From: Terrilactibacillus sp. S3-3
GTDB taxonomy: Bacteria; Bacillota; Bacilli; Bacillales; Sporolactobacillaceae
Assembly: GCA_030437565.1 (NCBI GenBank)
Contig: CP129291.1
Location: 3,286,001 to 3,350,000 of the forward strand
Direction of reading: 5' to 3'
Length of the DNA: 64,000 bases
This document shows, one piece after another, positions 9,492 through 19,514 of this stretch (the stretch's first letter is position 1; the number at the start of each line of letters is the position of its first letter). The position numbers were made by a program, and so were the translations under genes. The notes below the pieces were generated by a model. That model made no database searches. It was given only the letters and a program-made list of their open reading frames with translations, and was not told the DNA's origin.

Positions 9492-10016
9492 GTTATCCCT
9501 CTTTTCTGGCAAGAAGGCCCTTCTGCAATCGAACTCAATACAAAAAGAGGCTCGGCATCAAAATCAAAAAATAGGACCTTTTCTTTGTACTGAAGGTTAA
9601 TCTTTACTTTTTGACATGAAGGATCATAATACTTCACTTGCGGATCAGGATTCATCACCATAAAAAAAAAAATCATTTATTTGAGCAGACATAAAGATAA
9701 AATCGCTTATTTGCTTATTGCCTGCCATAACATTCTTCGAGAGAACCGCTTCACCATATTTTGTTCCTTTATTTGTCTCAATGCGGCTCTTTTTAGAATT
9801 GGAGATTATGATTTTTAAATCATCCAAACAAAATGTTGAAACCTCAATCCCAATCAACAATTCCCGAAAATCCATTAATTCAAAAAATTTATTTAGTGTA
9901 TCGCCGCTTTTAATATCGTAAGAACAGACAGATTTGAACTTACAAAAAGTGAACCGATCCCGATCCTTTTTTAAAATGTTATGAACGGATTCTTTTGCGG
10001 CCACGATTTCATCCAT
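9488..10016 (-). CDS. Hypothetical protein of the array (frameshifted)
   Basis: Starts MDEIVAAKESVHNILKKDRD at 10016 behind GTGGGTGA and reads to ISDFIFMSAQINDFFF, where an A9 run near 9662 breaks the frame. It continues PQVKYYDPSCQKVKINLQYK to SCQKRGIT, about 175 residues. It is soluble with no recognised motif. Its stop overlaps the next start (ATGA), which marks a shared transcript. Confidence 0.5.
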
Positions 10017-10077
10017 CTTTATCACCCACTAAGAAATTCGCGCGAGCCACAGCTAAAAAAAAAAGACTGAACGCCGC

Positions 10078-10534
10078 TTATTGCATGTAAAGCACTCTAT
10101 ATATAAGGGAATGCAAAGCATGTATCGCATCGATGGCATGCACTCCCCAGTGTATTTCGAAACCAAATTTCCAAGTCCAAATGGCCTCTTGAAAATTTTT
10201 CCGTTCATAAAAGTAAATGCCCGATTGCAAGTCTTGATAAATACCTGAAATGTCATCTGTTAAGCTGCCCTGGATTGGCTCCTCTTGATGGTAGGGATTA
10301 AACACTTCCCAATAGCCATCATTTTTTTTATATTCACTTTCGGGCAGGGGATATCGACTGTCTCATTCTTACTAACCGAATCAACCTGCGGCAAATAAAA
10401 ACCACTCATATACAGGATTAAGAGATTTTCAAGCAGCTTGTTGTATCTCGTTTCATCCCGTATTTATCCAAGGAATCTATGAAACCGCAAAATTTAGTGG
10501 CTATATGATAAAATTTTTGTGCCGTTTCTTTCAT
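10078..10534 (-). CDS. DUF5063-like protein (frameshifted)
   Basis: Start ATG 10534 (MKETAQKFYHIATKFCGFID) follows GGGGGA. After slips near 10450 and 10330 the C-terminal part reads FNPYHQEEPIQGSLTDDISG, IYQDLQSGI, FQEAIWTWKFGFEIHWGVHA and DAIHALHSLIYRVL. The Trp-rich WTWKFGFEIHWGxHAxxAIxAL pattern is that of DUF5063, a family often found near toxin-immunity loci. About 150 residues, cytoplasmic. Its role is unknown. Confidence 0.6.
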
Positions 10535-10780
10535 ATCGATCCCCCGCCCAAAAAACTGAAACTTTTTTGCGCTTACCAATTTTCGGCGAAACCATTCCTA
10601 TTCAAAGGCGGATAAAGATACTACTTGCATCACATAACCGGTAAATATACCTGTTGTTTCTAAGCGAATGCGGGATTAACCCGGTGATCATTCGCCGTCG
10701 CATCTTTTTCTGCAAAATAAAAACGTCTGCCTTTCCAATAACACGGTTATTACTTATTCAGTAAATAAACATAGATGTCT

Positions 10781-11240
10781 TTAATATTTTTTTCGGTATT
10801 CTTCGATTTCTTCTTCAATATTCACACCATCGCCATTCATTTTTGCCACACTGTTTGCGCATCGACATCATCTTCGGCTTTAAATTCTCTTTTTAAATTC
10901 TCCCGCATATATAATCAGGGAAAAATCATCCCGTACCGGATACTTCAGTTTTAGTTTTAGTAATATCCGAGTATCTGACTCTTGTGTAATAATATTCTCC
11001 ATTAAGCCATGACGAATAGGCCAAAATGGTTTCAAAGAAAAACATCAGGTCAATCCTGTCACCTTTTATAATCGGCAGAAAGTACGCTAAATTTTCCCCG
11101 CTGCCCTCGACATAAGCTTTTACCAATTGATCCGATTCACTAAAAAAATGATGAAGCTCAGGATTTACGAGTTTTCCGGAATCGGAATTGAAATAATTTA
11201 TAAGACCAGCTTTAAACTCACCATAACTTGTCAATAGCAT
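10781..11240 (-). CDS. Hypothetical protein of the array (frameshifted)
   Basis: Reads MLLTSYGEFKAGLINYFNSD from 11240 to YYTRVRYSDITKTK. A slip then leads to KYPVRDDFSLIIYAGEFKKR and, with another slip, to DDVDAQTVWQKMNGDGVNIE ... EYRKKY. About 150 residues with no signal peptide. Two or more breaks in 350 bases mean it is either poorly read or decayed. An immunity role is only inferred from position. The stretch 10535-10780 behind it shows no gene. Confidence 0.4.
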
Positions 11241-11379
11241 GTCCTCATCCCCATTCTGAATAATACCTAATCATTCCACAAAGTGGGGTATCGCTCCTGC
11301 AACATCACAAAAATAAAAAGTATCGGCCAGGATGCCTCGATTTATTTTTGTAACCATCAACAGTTTAATCCCCGGCGTT

Positions 11380-11530
11380 CTTTTTGTCCGCAGGCCGTTT
11401 TCATCATACTCATAGCGAACGATTTCAGTGCCAGCGAGTTTGTTTACCTGGTTTTGCGTACCCTAAGCATTGTATTCATGCTCGTACTGGTCATTCTAAT
11501 CAGATTACCGATAAAATGTTAATCGGCAAT
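11380..11530 (-). pseudogene. Displaced Rhs-repeat fragment of wapA
   Basis: On the minus strand this stretch reads LAGTEIVRYEYDENGLRTKR after in-frame decay. It matches the wapA segment at about 14060-14200 (VARYEYDENGLRTKKI), and the DNA is clearly alike (both contain the plus-strand run GTCCGCAGGCCGTTTTCATC). It is about 2.6 kb beyond the end of wapA, in the same orientation. Such fragments are left when toxin C-terminal cassettes are displaced. Confidence 0.75.
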
Positions 11531-11633
11531 TTAAAAACACCATCCCTAAAAACCAGCTATAACTTGGTCTATGACCAATTGAACCTTCCTACTATCTAAC
11601 AAAGCTTTCCTCAGGAATAGCAGCACTCCCCTT

Positions 11634-12451
11634 CTAAGGGTATACATTTACTTTTAAATTGCCGGGAAGACTGGCTTTGACTTTTTCAATCGCCGACAGA
11701 GATTCATCTTTGCTGATAATAGATAACCCATCATCGCAAAAAAATATGGTATATTTATAATTTGGTATAAAAGATTCGATATCAGCACTGAAAAAATTTG
11801 GAACAGCTCCTGTTCTTTCGAAAAAGATACAGCCTTCAAACCCATTATTGATTTCAAATATGGCTGTTTTTAAGGCTTTTAATAGCTCATCAAAACTTCT
11901 TAAGAAAACCACGTATCTTTCTACACCCTTTATTTTTCTCAATTGATACAATATATTATTCTCCTTAAATTCACCCTCCGTCTTTTCTTTAAAATCCGAG
12001 AGACCATCAAAAACAAGCATATCCGGTATCGGAAATTTTCTTAACCACTCAGCCATAAATGAAATGAAGCCATCATCTAGGGGAATGCCAATGTCATATG
12101 AATAATATTCCTTTGGTAAGGAGTGGCTAAAGTCATAACTTGTCATCAAATCTATTTCTTTCAATCGGATGATATCTTTTGATTGAGTTGTGCTGCCTAT
12201 CCAATACTGATACGCGACACAGCCCTGCCTGTCAATGTAAAAAAAAATATCTTGCTCGATCGTTTCATATTCGTATTTCGATTCATCATAACGTTTCAGG
12301 AAAGTAAATAAATTGGGGTTCTATCTACTACGATAGATTCAAATACTCCCAGCCCCCTATTGCCTTAATGAATTTTGGGTTCTGCTTAAAGTTCGGATCT
12401 TTTGCATTAATTTCTATGCCTTCAATCAGTTCGTCCTCGGTTATTTTTCAT
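11634..12451 (-). CDS. Immunity-like hypothetical protein, about 270 residues (frameshifted)
   Basis: The start near 12451 (MKITEDELIEGIEINAKD after correcting an A5 run) overlaps the previous stop. Slips near 12345 and 12320 lead to LFTFLKRYDESKYEYETIEQ, then a long clean frame from IDRQGCVAYQYWIGS to LPGNLKVNVYP. The C-terminal 170 residues are homologous to the IS-interrupted gene at 4712-6764. No signal peptide or membrane segment is seen. Two diverged copies in one toxin-linked array suit an immunity family under duplication; the fold is not recognised. Confidence 0.55.
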
Positions 12452-12764
12452 TGTAGTAAGTTATAAACATCATCTCTACGTAATCATATACAGAGCTGTT
12501 ATCAATATCATACTCTGGCATTCCCAACTCATGAGCTATTTTATATTGAAAATCCATATAAGCACAATTCATTGCCTCAAGAAATATAGTAGTAAATCCA
12601 CTTGTATCTACTTCATTTGCTCCTTTAACTTTGTTGATGGGCATCTTTAGTAACCCTTTTTCTCGTAAGACAGAATACATTTCATCAGGTACACCATCAA
12701 TAGCTTTTAAAAATTTTAATAACTCTTTTATGCTTATCTTTATTGTCCGCTCCAAAAAAAAATC
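12441..12764 (-). CDS. Hypothetical protein, second gene after wapA immunity
   Basis: About 107 residues: ERTIKISIKELLKFLKAIDG, LREKGLLKMPINKVKGA, YKIAHELGMPEYDI, ending MMFITYYNEK. The start is uncertain: an ATG followed by a T9 run at 12755-12764 would give MIFFLERTIK if one T were added; otherwise TTG 12755. It begins about 20 bases after the stop of the candidate immunity gene and overlaps the next start. Soluble, mainly helical, family not recognised. Confidence 0.5.
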   Translation of the reverse strand, partial: DFFLERTIKISIKELLKFLKAIDGVPDEMYSVLREKGLLKMPINKVKGANEVDTSGFTTIFLEAMNCAYMDFQYKIAHELGMPEYDIDNSSVYDYVEMMFITYYNEK

Positions 12765-12783
12765 ATCTCGTTTCTTAATTATA

Positions 12784-13223
12784 TCATTGACTTCTTGGGG
12801 ACTGGCATCTACGTTCTAATATATATCTTGGGGGCGGACCATAACCTTCTTCACCCTCAAAATACGCAAGCTTCCCTGCAATGCAAGATATAATAAGGGG
12901 CACTCCCTCGTATACCATTGTGTCAATAGCTTCTTGTAAAGAAACATATTTCCATCTAGATCTGACATATCCGACATAACGTAACACTTTTCACGAGATG
13001 CACCATGTTGAATAAGCATATTTAATAAGTCATTCGGGCCTTTGCCGTTCTTAAGCTCAAACGAATGAATATATCTTTGATCTAAAACTTCATCAGGAGA
13101 ACTTGCTAAACGCCAAAATTTTTTTCTCCTCTTTTTAGGGATTGTTAATTCATAGAGTATTCGTTTCTGTATTTTCTTATTAAAAAAGTTTGATACGATC
13201 ATTTTTTCATGTTCAATATCCAA
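12784..13223 (-). CDS. Candidate cognate immunity protein of WapA (one frameshift)
   Basis: The ATG at 13223 lies six bases after the wapA stop, the usual place for the cognate immunity gene of an Rhs toxin. It reads MDIEHEKMIVSNFFNKKIQK ... CYVMSDMSDLDG, where an A3 run near 12950 should be A4, then KYVSLQEAIDTMVYEGVPLI and PPPRYILERRCQSPRSQ, about 146 residues. The protein should bind and block the toxin tip in the producer's cytoplasm. The family is not recognised; the call rests on position and size. Confidence 0.65.
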
Positions 13224-13229
13224 GTTATC

Positions 13230-14789
13230 TCACCATCTTCTTTTAGGGTAATAATAATGATCATGCTTAGCAGGCCCTTTAACATCCGGATGATAATGGG
13301 GTTTCTTTTTACCATGTGAATCTCTATCATGTCTTACCTTTCCTTTTCCGGCTCTTTTAGCAGCCTCATAAGCTTTCTTTTTAGTATTGAAACGTTTTCT
13401 TTTAGCAATTCTATCTTTACTTCTTACTTTTTGAGCCCTCAAAATGTGCTTTTGCTTTTTTACCAAAATACCAAGCTCCATATGCTCCCGCACCAATCAG
13501 TGTACCAATCAAAACATACTGACCAATTCCAGGGATAAAGTACGCTAATACCCATGCATATTCTCCATCTGGATCAATATGAGTTACCGAATTATTCCCG
13601 GCATACGTATACCCGTTTTGCGAGACAGGGTCGTCGTCATCGCCCGGATGAGGATCGAGCGCCAGGAAATTGCCGTTTTGCGGATCATAGTAACGGGCCT
13701 TCAGATAATCGTGTTTCGTTTCCGTATCGTAGTAATAGCCGGCATAGCGGATCGGGTTGCTCTTCGCGATGTCGACGGTTTCGCTCCGTTCATTGCCAAA
13801 GGCGTCGTACGTATAGGCGCCGACCTTGGCACCGGAACTATCGACGATCGCCGTGACGTCGCCGCGCTGGTTGGTCCAGAAATAATACGGCTTCGTCTGC
13901 CACGTCCCTGATCCGTTCTTCTCTTTGACCACCATTCCCACGGCTTTCCACTGTCATCCCATTGAAAATAGCGGTAGGTTTGAACCTGGTTGTTCTTTTT
14001 CGTTACCTCCAGCACGAGGTTGTTCGCATCGCCGTCGTACGCATATTCGATGGTTTGGTCGCCGATGATCTTTTTCGTCCGCAGGCCGTTTTCATCGTAT
14101 TCATAGCGGGCGACCTCCGTCCCGTCGAGCTTGCTGACCTTGGTCTGCGCGCCTAGGGCATTGTATTCATACTTGTACTGGTTATCCTGAATCAAGTTGC
14201 CGTCGGCGTCATATTTAAAGGCCGTGCCGTTTTTTCGTCACCACTTGATTGGCGTCATTATACGTGTAGGTATTTGTTTTGCCGTTCAGCTTCGCTGATG
14301 TCCGGTTGCCCGCCGCGTCATACTCATAGCTATTCGTCGTGCCGCCCGGCAGCACCTCTTTGATCAGCTGATTATTCCCGTCGTAAGTATATGAGGTATC
14401 GCCTGCCGCGCCCGTCTCTTTCGTGATGTTTCCCGAATGGTCATAAGCATAGCATAGGTGAAGCTCAAAGCCGGTGTTGAATCTGAACCCTTCGTATAAG
14501 ATAACGAAGTCAGGTTGTTGGCATCGTCGTAGGCCAGCTGGTTTTTTAAACAGCCCGCTGCCGTAGTCAATGGCGGATTTATTTTGTTTCAAGTCATAAG
14601 TGTACGCCAGGCTTAATAGCGATGAGCCGCCGGTCTCAGCAGCGCTGGCGCTTTTGATCTTTCCCTCCGGCGTATAGCTGAAGGATTGCTTCAGATCAAA
14701 GGGCTGGCTGCTGTCGGCAAACGAAAATTTCTGTTCAGACAGTTGGTCGTTATCATCGTACGTATTGGCCGATTGACAGTTTCCCTGAG
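13230..14789 (-). CDS. wapA: WapA-type Rhs toxin, C-terminal part (split gene)
   Basis: Three-prime part of a cell-wall-associated contact-dependent toxin; the five-prime part is at 28663-31537. The protein runs on from TADNQLATFTQG at the island junction into SANTYDDNDQLSEQKFSF, more Rhs/YD repeats (YEYDAAGNRTSAKL, YEYDENGLRTK), the core-end motif (YYDTETKHDYLKARYYDPQN, FLALDPHPGD, SQNGYTYAGNNSVTHIDPDG), a short hydrophobic stretch, then a basic toxin tip: YEAAKRAGKGK, KKPHYHPDVKGPAKHDHYYY, PKRRW. The His-rich tip looks like a nuclease, but the class is not known. Slips near 14470, 14220, 13935 and 13435 break the frame in short runs. Confidence 0.88.
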
Positions 14790-14951
14790 TGTATATAGTA
14801 ATCTAAACCACCCTGCACTTAAAGGAGGCCACTGAAAAACTTGTTTTTTTTTAGAAGAACTGAACAACATTCTAAAAAAAAACGACTCAAATTCATTTTG
14901 AATTTCTGAGTCGTCTTTTTTCTTGAATGGGAGGGGGGTCTCCTCCTTTTT

Positions 14952-15726
14952 TTATCCCATCAGTTTCACAATTCTTTTCAAATTCACGGCGAATATCGCC
15001 ATGGCTCCTTGTATCTCCATGCCAACCAGACCCGAGGATTCCGCTACATCATACCCGTGTCTGTGTTTTAATTCACTATTTTTAGCCTCTATTTGTAGCG
15101 TTCTTTCGCTTTTTCCCTAAAATAGTCGGTTTTCTGGAATTTCGCCTGTTTATCATGGGCATTGCTCTTGATAGTGACGCTATAGGTCTTGTACTTCGCT
15201 CCCTCTTTATAACATCCTTCGCGGAAGGGACAACATCGGCATTTGTTAACGTCGAAATAATAAATATCTCTTGGATTTTTTGCTCCTTCTTTTCTTCTGG
15301 TTTGCCTTGTTTTTTGAATCGCCATATGCCCTGCCTTGCACACGTACATCCCCGCATCTTTATTAAATTCGAATGCATCTTCTTTCTTTCGCTTTCCCTG
15401 GGTGACAGAAGGATTTAACTTAGCGATTAATTCCATCTCATTTTTTTGCGTGTATTCAATATTTCTCTTTTCAGAATAGGCGGTGTCCCCAATAATTGTT
15501 TTTACGTCTATCCCCGCTTGAATACTTTTATGAATCAACGTTTCTAATTGCTTGCCATCGTTCTTTTCTCCAGTTGTAATCGTGGCCGCGGTCATCATTC
15601 GTTCTTCGCTCATTGCTAGATGTGTCTTATAGCCAAAAAAGGAAGAGTCTGCCGTTTTATGCCCCACTTTGGCATCGGGGGATCTGTGGACGCCTGTAGC
15701 TGTTCCAAATCATCGGCTACGGTTTC
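14952..15726 (-). pseudogene. IS1182 transposase, C-terminal part
   Basis: After the IS21 junction (AGAAACC at 15721-15727) the frame runs TVADDLEQLQAST, a slip, then GHKTADSSFFGYKTHLAMSE, TIIGDTAYSEKRNIEY and the Cys cluster KCRCCPFREGC, ending AVNLKRIVKLMG after one more slip near 15095. These are the DDE core and C-terminal DDE_Tnp_1_6-like part of IS1182 transposases. It belongs with 18697-19403. Confidence 0.85.
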
Positions 15727-15831
15727 TGTATATAGTAATCTAAAAGTACCCCATCAGAGTCACTGAAAAGTCCCCCACTTAATTATAATAGACCCACAGG
15801 CAAAAGGATGTCTTACTGTGGGGAGATGGGG

Positions 15832-17208
15832 ATGATGATCCTATTGAAGCAGAAGCAAGAAATTTTATTAATGTATTTAAGAGAGGAGCGATCCCAAAGA
15901 GAGATTGCGAGAGAAACCGGTGTTGATCGGAAGACCATTCGGAAATATATTCGCGCTTATGAGCAGAAATTAAGCGAACTGAAAAAGACGAATGGCAGCC
16001 TTGATCGAGGGGAATTGATCCGAGAGTTGGTTGAGGTTCCAAAATACCGAGTGAACAACCGGAAAAAGCGTGTGATGACTGAAGAAATTGAACAGAGGAT
16101 TCAAGACTATCTTCGAGAAAACGCGGAGAAACGGCGACAAGGCGTTCGCAAACAACAAAAGAAACCGATGGATATTTTCGAAGCCCTCAAGTCAGAAGGA
16201 TTCTCTGTGAGTTACAGTACTGTTCTTCGAACGATTCGACAACTCGAGAAAAAAGCAAAGGAGGCCTATATTAAGGGAACGTATACACCAGGAGACATTT
16301 GTGAATTTGATTGGGGTGAGGTCAAAATTAAGATTGGAGGAAACTTGAGAATTTTTCAAATGGCTGTTTTTACTTCAGCTTATGGAAATTATCGAATGGC
16401 CTATCTTTTTACAAAGCAAAAAACCGAATGTTTTCAAGAAGCTCATACCTTATTCTTTCAGGAGGTTGGCGGCGTCTACCGGACCATGGTCTACGACAAT
16501 ATGCGCGTCGCTGTCAAACGATTCGTCGGCCCTAGCGAAAAGGAACCGACTGAAGGGCTGCTCAAGCTTTCGATGTATTATCAATTTGGGTTTCGCTTCT
16601 GTAATACGCGTCGTGGCAATGAAAAAGGGCATGTCGAACGAAGTGTGGAAGTCATTCGCAGAAAGGCTTTTGCCTTTAAGGACGCTTTTGAAAGCCTTGA
16701 GGAAGCTAACGCTTATTTGTATCAAGTCTGCGTAGGTTTGAATCAGAAAGCCCAGCTGAACCGCGACAATCAAAGCGCCGAAACCTGTTTGGAAGCGGAA
16801 CGGCCTTCTCTTCTACATCTCCCTGAACCGTTTGACGCCGCTCGGTATGTGAATGCGCGTGTGGACAAGTATTCCACCGTTGTGATTGATCAGAATCATT
16901 ACTCGGTTCCTGATTATTTAGTCGGCGAGCAGGTCAAAGTCAAGGTCATACGAATCGGATTCAGTTTTTTTCATGAAGAGAAAAAAGTCGCCGAGCATTC
17001 ACACCTGTCAGGCTGCCATGAATGGAGCCTGCAGATTGAGCACTACCTTGAGACCCTAAAGAAAAAGCCTGGTGCATTAGCTGGTAGTACAGCACTGCAA
17101 CAGGCAGATCCAAAGCTCAAAAATATTTATCACACTTATTATACCAGTCATGAGCGTGATTTTATAGACCTCATCCACTATTTAAATAAGGGGGGCGACA
17201 TTGGATGA
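15832..17208 (+). CDS. istA: IS21 transposase IstA
   Basis: DDE transposase of the IS21 type. I take ATG 15832 because GGGGAG lies seven bases before it; earlier in-frame ATGs exist at 15808 and 15826. The N-terminal helix-turn-helix is REERSQREIARETGVDRKTI. The rve catalytic core includes CEFDWGEVKI (first Asp), MVYDNMRVAV (second Asp) and GNEKGHVERSVEVIRR (Glu). The Mu-C-like C-terminal part contains YSVPDYLVGEQVKVKV. About 459 residues, unbroken, so it could be active. Confidence 0.93.
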   Translation: MMILLKQKQEILLMYLREERSQREIARETGVDRKTIRKYIRAYEQKLSELKKTNGSLDRGELIRELVEVPKYRVNNRKKRVMTEEIEQRIQDYLRENAEKRRQGVRKQQKKPMDIFEALKSEGFSVSYSTVLRTIRQLEKKAKEAYIKGTYTPGDICEFDWGEVKIKIGGNLRIFQMAVFTSAYGNYRMAYLFTKQKTECFQEAHTLFFQEVGGVYRTMVYDNMRVAVKRFVGPSEKEPTEGLLKLSMYYQFGFRFCNTRRGNEKGHVERSVEVIRRKAFAFKDAFESLEEANAYLYQVCVGLNQKAQLNRDNQSAETCLEAERPSLLHLPEPFDAARYVNARVDKYSTVVIDQNHYSVPDYLVGEQVKVKVIRIGFSFFHEEKKVAEHSHLSGCHEWSLQIEHYLETLKKKPGALAGSTALQQADPKLKNIYHTYYTSHERDFIDLIHYLNKGGDIG

Positions 17209-17413
17209 GGTGGAGCAAAGCATTCAAGAGCTTCAGAAAATAGGTCTAAACCATGTGACCACTGATAAAATCAAAGCCGTATGCGCCAAAAATCAGATGG
17301 GGAATAGCCCTGTTCCGTTGAATTCAGAAGAGACGAAGGCCATTACCCATCAGGCAGAGCGCCATCTCAAAATGTACGATGAATTATTCGACACCGCAGG
17401 AGTCGGATACTAA
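17201..17413 (+). CDS. Small IS21 reading frame between istA and istB
   Basis: 70 codons starting in the last bases of istA (ATG overlaps its end): DEVEQSIQELQKIGLNHVTT ... AERHLKMYDELFDTAGVGY. It is predicted helical with no motif. It may be an accessory of the transposase or the start of istB in another frame; some IS21 members carry such a link. Followed by AAGGGG and the istB start. Confidence 0.45.
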   Translation: MDEVEQSIQELQKIGLNHVTTDKIKAVCAKNQMGNSPVPLNSEETKAITHQAERHLKMYDELFDTAGVGY

Positions 17414-17424
17414 GGGGTATGAGT

Positions 17425-18209
17425 ATGAGCAATGAGCAAAGAAGAAGAATGAGCGCGATATCATTTTTCAGTACTGTAAGGACATCAAGTTACCGACGAT
17501 TCGAGAATGTTTTCAAGAGCAGATCGAATCGGCAAACATACGAGACTTGAGCTATGAAACCTTTTTAGCCGAGCTGTTACAAAAGGAGTGGGATGCCAGA
17601 AAACAGACCGCACAATTTAATCGTATTCGCCGCGCCAAATTTCCCTAAAAAAAATACTTGGAAGATTTGTCAGTGAAAGACCTGCCGGAGGATGCCCAAA
17701 AGAAATATAAACAGCTTAAAACGCTTCAATTCATCAAAGAAGGGAGAAATCTGATCTTAGCTGGCAATCCGGGAACGGGAAAAAAAACACACACGGCGAT
17801 CGGATTGGGCATCAGAGCCTGTGAAGAAGGGTATAGTGTTTGGTTTACTACCGTCCCTCTACTGATTAATCAAATGAAAGAATGCCGTTCAGAACGGACG
17901 CTGCGCGCTTTCCAAACGCGTTTTGAAAAATATGATCTGGTGATTGTGGATGAGATGGGCTACATCTCTTTTGACAAGGAGGGAGCCGAACTGTTATTTA
18001 CCCATCTCTCCCTTCGTGCCGGGAGAAAATCCACCATCATCACGACCAATTTATCCTTTGAGCGGTGGGGAGAAATCTTTCAGGATCCTGTCATGACCGC
18101 AGCCATGATTGATCGCCTCACCCACCAAGCCTATTTAGTCAATATGAACGGTAATTCCTATCGCATGAAGGAAACCAAAACGTGGCTTGAACAGCAACAA
18201 ATCGGTTAA
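17425..18209 (+). CDS. istB: IS21 helper ATPase IstB (frameshifted)
   Basis: AAA+ helper that loads IstA on target DNA. Begins MSNEQR; an A-run slip near 17445 leads to NERDIIFQYCKDIKLPTIRE, and another in an A7-8 run near 17650 leads to LEDLSVKDLPEDAQKKYKQL. Motifs: Walker A GNPGTGKKTHTA, Walker B YDLVIVDEMGYI, sensor STIITTNLSFERW. The Walker A has one Lys more than the family form GTGKTH; the extra codon falls in an A-run, so it may be a three-base read error or a real, possibly inactivating change. Confidence 0.88.
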
Positions 18210-18275
18210 AAGTGTTAAGGCTCTTCGGTGTTTTCTGTGGTGCTCCACAATTCTGCCGATGGATAGCCCATTCTA

Positions 18276-18384
18276 GTCCCTTCTTCACCTAACCACTTGG
18301 CAGCGGATAGCGCGCAAGGGTCAAGCGGTTTTGGCTTGACGCTTAAGCGCTATCTGCTAGTCTATCCTGAGGTGAGGAAGGGAC
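18276..18384. repeat. Long stem-loop downstream of istB
   Basis: GTCCCTTCTTCACCT (18276-18290) pairs with AGGTGAGGAAGGGAC (18370-18384). Inside, GGATAGCGC pairs with GCGCTATC and GTCAAGC with GCTTGAC around GGTTTTG. It lies between the istB stop and the IS right end, where IS21 members usually have little DNA. It could end transcription or act as a structured RNA. Confidence 0.6.
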
Positions 18385-18696
18385 GGAGCCCGCACAATCC
18401 AACTGGGCACTGATCCTAAAATGTTCAAAATTTCGATACACCGTAAGTCTCATGCGTTTGCGAGTCTTGATTTTGGGTTCACGCCTTATGTACTTGCATG
18501 GGTGTAGGGTGCCTGAAGGTTTTAGTTATTTTATGCCCTAAATATTCGCGTTTCATGGCCAAGAATCAAAGTCAAAATAGTTTGAAAAAAAAAAGCAGGA
18601 AGATTAGATTTACTGACCCATTCCCCCATTGAAAGAGTAGATGAGGTGGGGGAATTTTAAATGACTACATGGGGGATTTTTCAGTTGACAAATACA

Positions 18697-19403
18697 GGTT
18701 TCTTTTAAACGATTAAGGGATTCTTTTACTTTTGGGATTTCCGAACACACGGGATCTTTTTCAATCACTTGGATTAACTGCTGACAATAATCGACTTGAT
18801 CTTCGATGGCTTCTGAAGAGGTTTTTGCCGGGAATTTTTCTTTCATCGTTTCATCAACTTTATAGACGGCTTTTCGAAGCTTTCGTGACCGATCGGCAAG
18901 GATTTCCAATGGAGACTTTTGATTATACCGCGCTTGGGTATGAGTGGCACCACCAAATAATGGATCGGCTTTTGATGATCCCTTTTTCGATGGCAATCGA
19001 TACCGTTTGGTTAATGAGCAGATCAAGAAGGGTCACATCTTTTAAACGTAACTTTCGAAATTTGGTCAGTGAGCTTGATTCGATCACGGGGTCTTCGGGT
19101 GCCATCTCCAAAAAATATTTAAAAGATAAATCGTATTTCGAGCGTTTCAACAACATCGACATCAGATAGATCATAAATGGTTTTCAACAACAAATATTTA
19201 AACATGCGGATGGGATGAATCGCTTGACGTCCATTATCCAGGCAGTATTTATCTTTAAGTTCGTTGACCACAAACGAGAAATCAACGAGTTCATTAATTT
19301 TTCGCAAAAGATTATCCTTGGGTATAAGCATGTCATAAAGTTCGCTATAGGGACTTAAGATCATCGAGCATTGCTGAGGAATCATTGGATTCACCTGCTT
19401 CAT
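18697..19403 (-). pseudogene. IS1182 transposase, N-terminal part
   Basis: Start ATG 19403 (MKQVNPMIPQQCSMI) after GAAGGA. The frame shows the IS1182 N-terminal domain (INELVDFSFVVNELKDKYCL, HPIRMFKYLLLKTIYDLSDV) then, after slips near 19140 and 18960, LSFKYFLEMAPEDPVIESSS, ATHTQARYNQKSPLEIL and DYCQQLIQVIEKDPV. It stops at the IS21 junction in KETC. The gene is inactive because of the insertion. Confidence 0.85.
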
Positions 19404-19514
19404 TGTCATCCTTCAATTATATACGAAAAAGGCACCGTTCCTTCACTTTATGTGAGAAATGGTGCCCCATAAATTTTATGACTTTTTCAGTGGCCTCCAC
19501 TTAAAGTGCAGGGG

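Larger units (their letters stand above)
15727..18696 (+). mobile_element. IS21-family element inserted in IS1182
   Basis: Ends: TGTATATAGTAATC at 15727 and the reverse TGTATTTGTCAACTG at 18696. Inner repeats of the type CTGAAAA(G/A)TCCCCCA follow at both ends, as in IS21 members. GGTTTC(T) flanks both sides (15721-15727, 18697-18703), a 6-7 bp target duplication. It carries istA and istB on the plus strand. Confidence 0.88.
14811..19513 (-). mobile_element. IS1182-family element, itself split by IS21
   Basis: Inverted ends: CCCTGCACTT...GGAGGCCACTGAAAAA on the left (from 14811) and TTTTTCAGTGGCCTCC...AAGTGCAGGG on the right (19483-19513). The transposase gene reads on the minus strand and is broken by the IS21 insertion at 15727-18696. 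A hairpin with T-run at 14877-14922 (AAAACGACTCA / TGAGTCGTCTTTTTT) lies just beyond the transposase stop. Confidence 0.8.
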
